Source: Chitinophaga parva | Lineage (GTDB): Bacteria; Bacteroidota; Bacteroidia; Chitinophagales; Chitinophagaceae | DNA: 64,000 bases | Reading direction: 5' to 3' | Assembly (NCBI RefSeq): GCF_003071345.1 | Contig: NZ_QCYK01000002.1 | Span: 1,922,001 to 1,986,000, forward strand | In this document: one piece after another, positions 7,117-15,156 of the stretch | How positions within the stretch are numbered: position 1 is the first letter of the stretch | Layout: each line of letters opens with the position of its first letter | The notes under the pieces: generated by a model | What the model was told of the DNA's origin: nothing | Seen by the model: only the letters and a program-made list of their open reading frames with translations | Databases searched by the model: none | Translations under genes and position numbers: made by a program

Positions 7117-8517
7117 ATGTATTTTCAACACATTTATGATAAGAGCCTTGCACAGGGTAGTTATTTTATCGGTTGCCAGAAAGCAGGCGTAGCGGCAGTG
7201 ATCGATCCTAAAAGGGATGTGGACACTTACCTGCAAATTGCAAAGGAACAGAAAATGACCATCACCCATATACTGGAAACGCATATTCATGCGGATTTCC
7301 TTGCGGGGTCGCGTGAGCTTGCAGCGCTTACCGGGGCCGGAATGTACCTCTCTGACGAAGGCGGCCCAGACTGGCAATACGAGTTTGACCACATAGGATT
7401 GAAAGACGGCAGCAGGATCAACCTCGGGAACCTGCAATTTGAAGTGTTGCATACGCCCGGACATACGCCGGAAAGTATCAGCTTTTTATTGACGGACAAG
7501 CCAGCCAGTGATCAACCTGTCATGCTGTTTACCGGCGACTTTGTTTTCGTAGGAGACATCGGCCGGCCCGACCTGTTGGAAAAAGCTGCCGGCTTGAAGG
7601 GTACCCAGGAAGCAGGTGCCCATCAGATGTTCCTCTCTCTTAAAAAGTTTAGTGCCTTACCTCCTTATGTGCAGGTATGGCCAGGTCATGGCGCAGGTTC
7701 TGCATGTGGCAAGGCACTGGGTGCGGTGCCTTCTACCACAACCGGCTATGAAATAGTAAGGAACTGGGCATTTCGCTTCCAGCAGGACGAAGCTGGCTTT
7801 GTAAAGTTCCTGCTGGCTGACCAGCCGGAGCCGCCAAAGTATTTCGCGATGATGAAAAAGCTCAATAAGGTGAACCGGCCGTTACTAACCGGGGTTCCTG
7901 CCATTAAACAGTTAAGCATAGCGGAGTTGAAGGCCGCACGGGAGAAAGGATATAAACTGATCGATACGCGTGATAAAGCGGATTTTGCCAAAGGATACAT
8001 TCCCGGTAGCATCAATATACAGGGCAACAATTCCTTTAACACCTGGGCCGGCTGGTTCCTTGATTATCAGACGCCTTTTATGCTGGTAGCAGATCCTGCT
8101 AACATCGATGACCTCACCCGGAAGCTGATGCGTATTGGGCTGGATAAAATCTACGGATATATCCCTGGTATAGAAGGCTGGCAGGAAGCGGGCGGCCACC
8201 TGGAACAAGCACCGGTGATCTCCCTGGAAGAGTTCAAGGACCTATATGCCCATAACGGTATACAGGTGGTAGACCTGCGCGGCGCAACGGAATACCAGGC
8301 CGGCCATATCAAAGGAGCCAGCCACGTGTTTATAGGCACGCTGCCGGATAACCTCGACAAGATCAGTAAAGATAAAAAGGTGGTCATTCACTGCCAGGGA
8401 GGCGATAGGGCTACTATCGGGTATTCACTCCTTGCACAAAGCGGGTATAAGAACATCCTGAATTTTTCGGAAGGCATGAATAAATGGTTGCAGGAAGGGA
8501 ATGCTGTAGTACAGTAA
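7117..8517 (+). CDS. Persulfide dioxygenase-like MBL-fold enzyme with two rhodanese domains
   Basis: A 466-residue cytosolic enzyme arranged MBL domain (1-240), pseudo-rhodanese (about 260-350), rhodanese (about 365-466), as in CstB-type proteins that oxidise persulfides and give sulfite or thiosulfate. Metal ligands are seen in THIHAD (H56, H58, D60), the HTPGHTP loop and TGDFVFVGD. The first rhodanese lacks a catalytic Cys; the second has Cys426 in HCQGGDRAT. A GTG at 7093 extends the frame, but it is the last base group of the -7 box, so the ATG at 7117 is the start. A terminator follows. Confidence 0.9.
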   Translation: MYFQHIYDKSLAQGSYFIGCQKAGVAAVIDPKRDVDTYLQIAKEQKMTITHILETHIHADFLAGSRELAALTGAGMYLSDEGGPDWQYEFDHIGLKDGSRINLGNLQFEVLHTPGHTPESISFLLTDKPASDQPVMLFTGDFVFVGDIGRPDLLEKAAGLKGTQEAGAHQMFLSLKKFSALPPYVQVWPGHGAGSACGKALGAVPSTTTGYEIVRNWAFRFQQDEAGFVKFLLADQPEPPKYFAMMKKLNKVNRPLLTGVPAIKQLSIAELKAAREKGYKLIDTRDKADFAKGYIPGSINIQGNNSFNTWAGWFLDYQTPFMLVADPANIDDLTRKLMRIGLDKIYGYIPGIEGWQEAGGHLEQAPVISLEEFKDLYAHNGIQVVDLRGATEYQAGHIKGASHVFIGTLPDNLDKISKDKKVVIHCQGGDRATIGYSLLAQSGYKNILNFSEGMNKWLQEGNAVVQ

Positions 8518-8540
8518 CAGCTGATCAATGATCATAGGTA

Positions 8541-8575
8541 AAAGGGCGCTCCTGGAAAAGGGGTGCCCTTTTTTT
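8541..8575 (+). terminator. Rho-independent terminator after the MBL-rhodanese gene
   Basis: A 12-bp stem (8541-8552 with 8560-8571, one G-U pair) leads directly into seven T residues. It separates the MBL-rhodanese unit from the rhodanese/porin operon, which has its own operator. Confidence 0.8.
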
Positions 8576-8594
8576 GTGTGCATTTTCACGCTAT

Positions 8595-8638
8595 GTGACT
8601 GCAGTCATTTATAGCGCCAATTAGCGGGGGTAGCTTTG
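8595..8638 (+). promoter_or_regulatory. Crp-type operator and promoter of the rhodanese-porin operon
   Basis: Operator GTGACTGCAGTCAT (8595-8608) contains the perfect palindrome TGACTGCAGTCA. The -7 element TAGCTTTG (8631-8638) is a full consensus match. The operator centre (8601.5) is 35 bp from the TTTG centre (8636.5). Confidence 0.82.
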
Positions 8639-8658
8639 AATCCTAAAAAAGTATCATT

Positions 8659-8952
8659 ATGAAATTATCAGAGATCATAGATGCCTCCACCCAGTTTGTA
8701 GATGTTAGAACACCGGAGGAATTTGCTGCCGGGCATATTGCCGGCGCGTTGAATATTCCATTGTCAGACATATCCAGGCGAAAAAATGAGATCAAAGGTC
8801 TCGGCAGCAACGTTGTGGTGTGCTATTGCAGAAGTGGCAGCCGGAGTGGTCTTGCCGTAAGTCAACTACAACGGGAAGGCTATGGAATGATATACAATGG
8901 AGGCAGCCTGGAAGCAGTAAGATCATTGCTTGCGAAAAAAGGGATTCACTAA
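8659..8952 (+). CDS. Single-domain rhodanese (sulfurtransferase)
   Basis: A 97-residue rhodanese comprising one complete domain: FVDVRTPEEFAAGHI near the N-terminus and the active loop C57-RSGSRS, preceded by another Cys at 55. Such proteins move sulfane sulfur between persulfides and acceptors in the cytoplasm. It is the first gene of an operon with the DUF2892 protein (11 bases later) and the porin. It probably relays sulfur to or from the neighbouring persulfide dioxygenase-like enzyme. Confidence 0.92.
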   Translation: MKLSEIIDASTQFVDVRTPEEFAAGHIAGALNIPLSDISRRKNEIKGLGSNVVVCYCRSGSRSGLAVSQLQREGYGMIYNGGSLEAVRSLLAKKGIH

Positions 8953-8963
8953 AACCAGTACTC

Positions 8964-9167
8964 ATGAAGACAATATTGACAAAAGGTTGGAACCCGATGC
9001 GTGTAGTGCGTTTGATTGCCGGCATAGCCGGTGTGATCTACGGCTTAGCCAGCCACGAAATGCTTTTGGGAGCAGCCGGCTTATTCCTGGTATTGTTAAG
9101 TCTCTTCAATGCAGGTTGTTGCTGTGCCGGTTCCTGTTCGCTTCCGAGACAGTCCCGCAACCGATGA
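8964..9167 (+). CDS. DUF2892 (YgaP transmembrane-type) protein
   Basis: A 67-residue membrane protein starting at ATG 8964. It has two hydrophobic segments (about 13-28 and 30-47) and the NPMRVVRLIAG start typical of DUF2892, the membrane part found fused to rhodanese in YgaP. Here rhodanese and membrane part are separate adjacent genes. A Cys-rich end follows the second segment (NAGCCCAGSC, four Cys), which may bind metal or sulfur. Its stop overlaps the porin start (ATGA at 9164-9167), so the two are translationally coupled. Confidence 0.85.
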   Translation: MKTILTKGWNPMRVVRLIAGIAGVIYGLASHEMLLGAAGLFLVLLSLFNAGCCCAGSCSLPRQSRNR

Positions 9168-10573
9168 AGTGGTTCGTAAGTTGCCCAAGGATAAGGAAAG
9201 GCATTCCAGGCCTTTTGATCCTTTGGATATTCCATACATCTGCCTTTGCGCAGGAAAAGAAGGATACGACTACGCTTGCCTATGCTTTCCACGAAGGAAG
9301 TGTCCGGGGAAACCTGCGCAATGCCCTATTGCTGACCAACAATGCTCCCGGGCTAACGGATTACCAGGCGGATGCCATTGGCGGTCACCTGGTTTATCAA
9401 ACCGGGAGTTTCAAGGGGTTCCGGTTAGCCGTGGGAACTCACTTCACTTTTCCGCTTACTACTTCCGGTCTGTCTGAGCCAGATCCCGCTACCGGTGCGC
9501 TTAACCGTTATGAGGCGACCTTATTTGACGTGACGAAACCCCAGGAAAAGCGGAACCTGGCTCTAGTCAGCCTGTTGAACCTTACCTGGCAATGGAAGGA
9601 TAGCAGGATCATACTAGGCCGGCAATGGCTCAATACACCGTTCATCAATATGCAGGATAACCGGATGCAACCCACTGCGGTGGAAGGATTTTATTCAGAT
9701 ATCCGTTTGCAGAAATGGAAAGTGGAAGCTGCCTGGTTACGCGGCATAGCGCCAAGAGGTACGATGCATTGGTATAATGTGGCAGGCTCCATGGGATTAT
9801 ATCCGCAGGGAACCAATAGCGATGGCAGCCGCGGAAATTATCTCGCTAATGTTAAAACAAGCGGCATAGGCTTGCTAGGGCTGCATTACGAGCCGGACCA
9901 GCACCTCCACCTGCAGGCATGGGAACAATATGCGGATAATCTTTTTAACACTGTGCTGGTGCAGGGTGACTATAAAGTACCACTGGACAAAGATGCCCGG
10001 TGGCTATTTAGTTTGCAATATATCCGGCAGGACATTGTGCAGGATGGCGGGCATGCAGACCCGGCAAAGGCTTACTTCAGTAATGGCAACCGGGTAAATG
10101 TGATCGGTGCAAGGACCGGATGGGAAAATAATAGGGCCAGGGCACTATTGAACTACACGCGGATCACTGCCGGAGGGAGGTTCTCCATGCCGAGGGAATG
10201 GGGAACGGAGCCATTTTTTACTTTCCTCAGCCGCGAACGGAATGAAGGCGCCGGAGGTGTACATGCTGCTTCCGTTACTGTTAAGTGGGAATTTCCCAAA
10301 CAACACCTTACCGTGGAAGGAGGGTATGGAAGGTATTATATGCCCGATGTAAAACAGTATACACTGAATAAATATGGGATGCCTTCTTATAATCATACAA
10401 AAATAGGCGTAGACTACGTTTGTGGTGGCAAGCTGCAGCCGCTTAGATTGTCGGCCCTGTATATTTATAAAGGAGACAAAGGGGATACTTACAATAATCC
10501 CAAATATGTAATTAATAAGGTGAATGTATCCCATTTTGCTTTTGTGGTCAATTATCCTTTTTCTACTAAGTGA
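9164..10573 (+). CDS. OprD-like outer-membrane porin
   Basis: A 469-residue protein with a signal peptide (basic start, hydrophobic LLILWIFHTSAFA, cleavage near AFAQ) and alternating beta-barrel-like strands to the C-terminal VVNYPFSTK. The pattern (YAFHEGSVRGNLRN near the start, a LGRQWLNTPF strand) resembles OprD-family porins. The ATG at 9164 is chosen because it overlaps the DUF2892 stop and gives a proper signal peptide; an upstream in-frame ATG at 8930 would run through two other genes. The TGA stop (10571-10573) lies inside the operator of the next unit. It may admit or release sulfur compounds. Confidence 0.75.
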   Translation: MKWFVSCPRIRKGIPGLLILWIFHTSAFAQEKKDTTTLAYAFHEGSVRGNLRNALLLTNNAPGLTDYQADAIGGHLVYQTGSFKGFRLAVGTHFTFPLTTSGLSEPDPATGALNRYEATLFDVTKPQEKRNLALVSLLNLTWQWKDSRIILGRQWLNTPFINMQDNRMQPTAVEGFYSDIRLQKWKVEAAWLRGIAPRGTMHWYNVAGSMGLYPQGTNSDGSRGNYLANVKTSGIGLLGLHYEPDQHLHLQAWEQYADNLFNTVLVQGDYKVPLDKDARWLFSLQYIRQDIVQDGGHADPAKAYFSNGNRVNVIGARTGWENNRARALLNYTRITAGGRFSMPREWGTEPFFTFLSRERNEGAGGVHAASVTVKWEFPKQHLTVEGGYGRYYMPDVKQYTLNKYGMPSYNHTKIGVDYVCGGKLQPLRLSALYIYKGDKGDTYNNPKYVINKVNVSHFAFVVNYPFSTK

Positions 10574-10613
10574 CCATGGTCACCGATAAGTTCTTCCCCC
10601 GGCAATAGATTTG
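10570..10613 (+). promoter_or_regulatory. Crp-type operator and promoter of the YeeE/YedE pair
   Basis: Operator GTGACCATGGTCAC (10570-10583) is a perfect 14-bp palindrome. It overlaps the porin stop codon. The -7 element TAGATTTG (10606-10613) is a full consensus match, and the centre distance is 35 bp. Transcription would start about 13 bases before the ATG at 10631. Confidence 0.85.
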
Positions 10614-10630
10614 CCAATAAAATACATCGA

Positions 10631-11194
10631 ATGCTTCAGGCTTTACAACAACCATGGCCCTGGTATGTGGCAGGTGCCCTGATCGGGCTCATTGTGCCGG
10701 CGCTATTGATCCTGGGAAACAAACATTTTGGCATATCTGCTAACCTGCGTCATGCCTGCGCGGCCTGTTTTCCCGCAGGCATAAAGTTTTTCCAGTACGA
10801 CTGGAAAAAAGAGATCTGGAACTTCTTCTTTGTGGGCGGGATACTGGCAGGGGCTATTTTGACCACCCACTTGATCCCCGACCCTCATCCGGTACAGATC
10901 AACGCGGCGCTGGCCCGTGAACTGGCGGGGTATGGCATCACTGACCGTAGCAGTTTGTTGCCCCGGGAACTTTTCTCCTGGAGTAGCCTGTTTACACTGC
11001 GTGGGCTGATCATGCTGGTAGGGGGAGGCTTCCTGGTAGGATTCGGAACCCGTTATGCCGGGGGGTGCACTTCCGGCCACGCCATCATGGGACTCAGTGA
11101 CCTGCAATGGCCTTCGCTGGTGGCTACAGTTATGTTTATGGCAGGTGGGTTCATCATGGCAAACCTGTTACTTCCTTTTATCCTCCATTTATAA
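10631..11194 (+). CDS. YeeE/YedE-family sulfur-compound transporter, first subunit
   Basis: A 187-residue membrane protein with about four or five hydrophobic segments. It carries the family signature [18 protein letters not shown], whose Cys is thought to handle thiosulfate or other sulfur compounds during passage. A second Cys pair (HACAACF) lies after the first segment. It is followed 26 bases later by a second YeeE/YedE-type half, as usual for this split pair in Bacteroidota. It is the first gene after the perfect operator. Confidence 0.9.
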   Translation: MLQALQQPWPWYVAGALIGLIVPALLILGNKHFGISANLRHACAACFPAGIKFFQYDWKKEIWNFFFVGGILAGAILTTHLIPDPHPVQINAALARELAGYGITDRSSLLPRELFSWSSLFTLRGLIMLVGGGFLVGFGTRYAGGCTSGHAIMGLSDLQWPSLVATVMFMAGGFIMANLLLPFILHL

Positions 11195-11220
11195 TCTTTC
11201 TTTCAAGAGCATCGTCAATT

Positions 11221-11739
11221 ATGAAAACGACAACAGAACCCATAAACGCACAACCAGGGAATACCGATTTTGAAGTACGTTCGCTGGATACCATTTGCAT
11301 CAATGAATCCAGGAAACAACATCCCTGGTGGTACAACTTCAAGTACATGGCTGTGGGAGTATTGTTTGGAGTGGTATTCGTAAAGGCGGAGGTCATCAGC
11401 TGGTTCCGCATACAGGAGATGTTCCGGCTGCAAAGCTTTCATATGTATGGCGTGATAGGAACCGCAGTGGTGGTAGGCATCATTTCCGTATGGCTGATCA
11501 AAAAGTTCAATATCAAAACCATCCATGGTGAGAAAATCGAGTTTCATCCCAAAAAGTTCAACAAAGGGCAGATCTATGGAGGTTTGATCTTTGGCCTTGG
11601 TTGGGCATTGACAGGTGCCTGCCCCGGCCCCCTGTTCGCACAGGTGGGCACGGGTGCCCTGGTGGTCATTGTTGTGCTGCTGAGCGCCATTGCAGGTACC
11701 TGGACCTATGGATATTTCAGGGAGAAGTTACCGCACTAG
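11221..11739 (+). CDS. YeeE/YedE-family (DUF6691-like) transporter, second subunit
   Basis: A 172-residue membrane protein starting at ATG 11221. It has an N-terminal cytosolic stretch of about 40 residues and four hydrophobic segments. The signature GLGWALTGACPGPLFAQVG with its conserved Cys is the counterpart of GGCTSGH in the previous gene. The two halves together would make a full YeeE-like sulfur channel. The in-frame extension back to 11107 overlaps the upstream gene in another frame and is not used. Confidence 0.88.
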   Translation: MKTTTEPINAQPGNTDFEVRSLDTICINESRKQHPWWYNFKYMAVGVLFGVVFVKAEVISWFRIQEMFRLQSFHMYGVIGTAVVVGIISVWLIKKFNIKTIHGEKIEFHPKKFNKGQIYGGLIFGLGWALTGACPGPLFAQVGTGALVVIVVLLSAIAGTWTYGYFREKLPH

Positions 11740-11755
11740 ACGGTTGCTGGCAACT

Positions 11756-11917
11756 TTATGCCTGTGCCGTTTCTTTTCTGCCCGTAATGCTCAGGATTGT
11801 CTTTCCTCCTGCAATTGTCTCTGACACCGCTTCTTCTGAAAACAGCTGCCCCTGGCGCTCAACGTCTTTTGGGGCCGGGAGGATCGGAATGCGGTCAACA
11901 AGTTGCCGTATGGCCAT
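11756..11917 (-). CDS. Small ORF or gene remnant, unidentified
   Basis: A 53-residue frame (MAIRQLVDRIPILPAP...) with coding-like composition. The open frame continues upstream without a stop (FPYNPERNTNELAVR) right to the TAA of the MDR gene at 11966, and in the same frame as it. It could be a decayed extension or tail of another gene left behind the MDR gene, or a small protein. No family is recognised. Confidence 0.3.
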   Translation of the reverse strand: MAIRQLVDRIPILPAPKDVERQGQLFSEEAVSETIAGGKTILSITGRKETAQA

Positions 11918-11965
11918 TCGGACGGCTAATTCATTTGTGTTCCTTTCAGGGTTGTATGGAAATAA

Positions 11966-13003
11966 TTAAACCGTAAGTGCTATTTTCCCCTGTATACTTC
12001 CCTTTGCAGCTCTTTCGTGTGCCTTGCTGGCATCCGCCAGTGGAAAGACACTGTCAATAACCACTTTGATTGTTCCATTATTGAGCAGGCCGGCAAGCAC
12101 AGAAAGCTGGGAGCCGTTGGAACGTACTTGCGTTGCTGATACCGTAACGCCTGATCTTTCAGCTTCCGCAGCACCCGAAAATCCTAAAGGGAAAACAGGG
12201 AACAGGGCTCCTCCCTTTTTAAGGGTCTTTAAGAAGCGGCCGGTGGATGGACCGCCAACAGTATCCACTACCAGGTCGATGCCAGACACGATGTCTTCGG
12301 CGTTGTGTTTAGTGTAGTCGATAAACTCATTGGCACCAAGCGCACGCAAAATATTTTCGTGCCTTCCCGATCCGACCGCAATAACGTATGCCCCTTTCCA
12401 TTTTGCCAGTTGTACTGCAAAATGTCCTACTCCTCCGGCAGCTCCATTTACAAGTACGGTCTTTCCTTCCAGGGGAACAGGTTCGTGCCGGTAGGGTTGA
12501 AGCGGGTTGGGTTCATCATGCCCAAGGTCAATTAAAAATTGCCAGGCAGTAAGCAATGACATGGGGGCGGCCGCGGCTTCCGTGAAACCTATATTTTCAG
12601 GCTTTAAGGCTATCTCCTCTGCAGGTACACTGACATATTCTGCATATGCCTGGCTTGCTCCATAACTTGGAAACCGCACCATCGCATATACTTCATCTCC
12701 GATGGAAAATCCTTTGACCGCTTCGCCTGTCGCAACAACCACGCCCGAGATATCGGTGCCAAGTATGACAGGAAATGGCACCTTAGGTTGCCATTCCCGT
12801 GGCAGCATTTTATATCCGTCTCGCAAATACCAGTCAGGCGGATTGAGCCCAATTGCTTTTACTTTTACCAACACTTCTCCTCTTTTTACTTCCGGAACCG
12901 GGGCATCTTCATAGCGAAGTACTTCAGGGCCTCCAAATTCATGTTGCCGGATTGCTTTCATAACACCCGGCCTTTCATTTTTCTGTTCTGAACTTATGCT
13001 CAT
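11966..13003 (-). CDS. Zinc-independent MDR: NADPH:quinone oxidoreductase-like
   Basis: A 345-residue medium-chain dehydrogenase/reductase: GroES-like domain (about 15-140), then a Rossmann domain with VNGAAGGVGHFAVQLAKWKGA for NADPH. The structural and catalytic Cys ligands of alcohol dehydrogenases are absent, as in quinone oxidoreductases, which reduce quinones or enones. The promoter 24 bases upstream supports the ATG at 13003, though the ATG at 12961 (MKAIRQHEFGG) would be the usual family start. Confidence 0.88.
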   Translation of the reverse strand: MSISSEQKNERPGVMKAIRQHEFGGPEVLRYEDAPVPEVKRGEVLVKVKAIGLNPPDWYLRDGYKMLPREWQPKVPFPVILGTDISGVVVATGEAVKGFSIGDEVYAMVRFPSYGASQAYAEYVSVPAEEIALKPENIGFTEAAAAPMSLLTAWQFLIDLGHDEPNPLQPYRHEPVPLEGKTVLVNGAAGGVGHFAVQLAKWKGAYVIAVGSGRHENILRALGANEFIDYTKHNAEDIVSGIDLVVDTVGGPSTGRFLKTLKKGGALFPVFPLGFSGAAEAERSGVTVSATQVRSNGSQLSVLAGLLNNGTIKVVIDSVFPLADASKAHERAAKGSIQGKIALTV

Positions 13004-13026
13004 CTGGTTTAATCTTTAATGAGCAA

Positions 13027-13034
13027 CAAAAGTA
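13027..13034 (-). promoter_or_regulatory. Promoter -7 element of the MDR gene
   Basis: The minus strand reads TACTTTTG, a full TAnnTTTG match, with TTG (13057-13055) 20 bases upstream. Transcription would begin near 13021, giving a leader of about 18 bases. Confidence 0.65.
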
Positions 13035-13230
13035 ACGTGACAGTATATTTATGGCAAGTATGTACTTTTTTGTATGCTACGTACCGTTTGGAGTGTATTG
13101 TTGAATATCAAATAAATAAAAAGCTGGAAAGAAGCGAAAAAACTTGCCAGGGAGCCGCGGCCTGGCCTGTGGAGCATGCTATTGAACGTACATAGGTTGC
13201 AGCATTTTGCAGTTGGCTAACCTGTTGTGG

Positions 13231-13929
13231 TCAACAGATCAGTAGTAACCTGCGTTGCCCTGATTTTTCTTTGGGTGCACGGTGAACACAAGGCGGCACT
13301 TTACTCCCGGGATGATCCACTGCCAGTCTCCATAAGTGGCCCAGTCCCAGGTTTATAGGACGCGCATCCGGTTTGGCCTGGTAATGCAGGTCAAAGAAGT
13401 TTTCACGCAGGAATGACTCAAACCCTTCCGCGGGGCCATGATAAAGCGTTTTGAGCTCATCCCGTACTGCCGGGATCAGGATCTTCTGTGTGACTTGAGA
13501 ATTGGGCAATATTTCGCTCGCATCGCCATGGTACGTGCATAAAAAGGTGTTGGTGGGTATAGGGGAGCGGTCTACGTGAAAGGAGTAAACATCGGTCGGA
13601 AAAAACGGGTAGGCATCATCCCGGTCGTAGTGGCTGATCACGTTAAGGACTGGCGATGCGCCATGTGCTTCCAATGCTTGCAGGTCATGCAGGAGTATTT
13701 CGCGGGCAAGCTGCCCTTGTTCACTTAGCCGGAGATCGCGAAGCGCTTCTTGTTCAATGGTTGTTATATTTCCGGCGGGCGCTACCTGCTCTATAATTTC
13801 AGAAAAATCACCTGTTAGCGTACGGGGCCAGCAAATTGCGTTGATGGCTCCATCAAAGGGTGTAGCAACCAGGTCCTGGAAATTTGTGACACAATGAATT
13901 TGGTTCCCGGTGCGAGATAGATCTATCAT
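13231..13929 (-). CDS. DUF1826 protein
   Basis: A 232-residue protein matching the DUF1826 pattern: a short N-terminal part, a central stretch with SFHVDRSPIPTNTFLCTYHG, and the C-terminal CVHRAPKEKSGQRRLLLIC. The function is not known. The His/Asp and HRAP pattern superficially recalls 2-oxoglutarate-type folds, but I do not claim that. The start is the ATG at 13929, which overlaps the HxlR stop (ATGA), so it is co-translated with that regulator. Confidence 0.72.
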   Translation of the reverse strand: MIDLSRTGNQIHCVTNFQDLVATPFDGAINAICWPRTLTGDFSEIIEQVAPAGNITTIEQEALRDLRLSEQGQLAREILLHDLQALEAHGASPVLNVISHYDRDDAYPFFPTDVYSFHVDRSPIPTNTFLCTYHGDASEILPNSQVTQKILIPAVRDELKTLYHGPAEGFESFLRENFFDLHYQAKPDARPINLGLGHLWRLAVDHPGSKVPPCVHRAPKEKSGQRRLLLIC

Positions 13930-14285
13930 GCGCTGTTTTTCACTTTTTTTTCTTTCTTGATTTGCCTGTCGCCCCATTCTTTAAGGTAAGTGATGAACGG
14001 GATCAATTCCTTTCCGACTTCCGTTAACGTGTATTCAACCTTCGGAGGGACTTCCCGGTAAACTTTCCGGTTAATGAGATGGTCGGCTTCCAGTTCTTTC
14101 AGCGTTTGTGTGAGCATTTTCGTGGTGATATCAGGCACCGTCCTGCTCAATTCTCCGTAACGCAAAATAGAATGCTCGTGCAGGTACCATAGGATCCTCC
14201 CTTTGTATTTGCCACCGATTCGTTTAAATGCGTAATCAACAGAACAAGTTGCCACTTCCGGGCAGGTTTTGTCATTCTTTTTCAT
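13926..14285 (-). CDS. HxlR-family transcriptional regulator
   Basis: A 119-residue single winged-helix regulator starting at ATG 14285. Family marks are the Cys-containing N-terminus (TCPEVATC), GGKYKGRILWYLHEHSILRYGEL, and the wing region VPPKVEYTLTEVGKEL. HxlR proteins sense aldehydes, quinones or redox state, often by a conserved N-terminal Cys. The frame extends to 14390, but that start would lie upstream of the palindrome and promoter. It is translationally coupled to the DUF1826 gene and probably autoregulated through the palindrome at 14292-14310. Confidence 0.9.
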   Translation of the reverse strand: MKKNDKTCPEVATCSVDYAFKRIGGKYKGRILWYLHEHSILRYGELSRTVPDITTKMLTQTLKELEADHLINRKVYREVPPKVEYTLTEVGKELIPFITYLKEWGDRQIKKEKKVKNSA

Positions 14286-14291
14286 TTTTAA

Positions 14292-14310
14292 ATTGTTGAT
14301 TATCAACAAT
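14292..14310. promoter_or_regulatory. Palindromic operator upstream of the HxlR gene
   Basis: ATTGTTGAT-T-ATCAACAAT is a perfect inverted repeat with 9-bp arms and one central base, 7 bases upstream of the HxlR ATG. On the minus strand a TATTGTTG-like -7 box overlaps its upstream edge, so bound protein would block transcription: the layout of an autorepressor site. Confidence 0.65.
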
Positions 14311-14527
14311 AGAATACTTTTAGTGGGTATGATACATAACAGCAGATACCGGCCGTAAAGATACATTAATTTAGTTTTGGGGCAGGGCATTCATTACCCG
14401 CCCCCGTCAACCGTCTTTTGTCGCAATTGCCCCCGCAGTTTGTCAGTTCTTACCCAATCATATTACCAATATTTCCCGGAGATTTGTGCCCTGACCAATA
14501 ACAAAACACATTCAAATAAGCACCAAT

Positions 14528-15103
14528 ATGGGAAACATTGTATTATTCATGCACACATCGCTCGATGGATTTGCTGCCGGTACAAAAGGCGAGATGGACT
14601 GGATCCATGTAGATGAAGAGATCTTTGATTTCGGGGCAGAAAGGATCATGAAAACCAATACGGCGTTATACGGCAGGGTTACCTTCCAGCTGATGGAAAG
14701 CTATTGGCCAACGGCGGCAGACCAGCCGGGAGCCAGCAAGCACGATAAAGAACATGCCGCCTGGTATAAAACCGTGCACAAAGTAGTATTGTCAAACACA
14801 TTGGATCAGGCAACACTTACCAATACAACGGTGATCGGAAAAGATTATGCAGCTGCCCTCCGCAAATTGAAGGAGGATACAAGCGGGGAAATACTGCTGT
14901 TCGGAAGCCCTACCGCCGCTCATGCACTCCTGGCGGAAAATCTCATCGATGAATGCTGGCTGTTTGTCAACCCGGTATTGCTGGGGGAGGGGATGCCGGT
15001 TTTTGATGGTATTAAAGAAAGGCTGCCGCTGAAGCTCGTGAAGACCCATGTGTTCAGCGCTGGTGTGGTGTGCCTCCAGCACGAACGGCAGCAGGAAAAG
15101 TAA
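14528..15103 (+). CDS. Dihydrofolate reductase-like (RibD C-terminal family) reductase
   Basis: A 191-residue protein of the DHFR/RibD C-terminal fold: start VLFMHTSLDGFAAG, middle MKTNTALYGRVTFQLM, and the NADPH-loop region GEILLFGSPTAAHALLAENLIDE. Such stand-alone proteins are common in soil Bacteroidota. They are usually annotated as dihydrofolate reductase family, but most have no known substrate and are not the housekeeping FolA. It is transcribed away from the HxlR gene. Confidence 0.88.
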   Translation: MGNIVLFMHTSLDGFAAGTKGEMDWIHVDEEIFDFGAERIMKTNTALYGRVTFQLMESYWPTAADQPGASKHDKEHAAWYKTVHKVVLSNTLDQATLTNTTVIGKDYAAALRKLKEDTSGEILLFGSPTAAHALLAENLIDECWLFVNPVLLGEGMPVFDGIKERLPLKLVKTHVFSAGVVCLQHERQQEK

Positions 15104-15156
15104 TTAAGGGGGGGACAAAACAAAATCGTACTCCGGCTGCCCGGCATTTTGTTGTA

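Noticed and set aside
8930..9163. Upstream extension of the porin frame
   Set aside because: It overlaps the rhodanese end and the DUF2892 gene; the signal peptide begins only at 9164.
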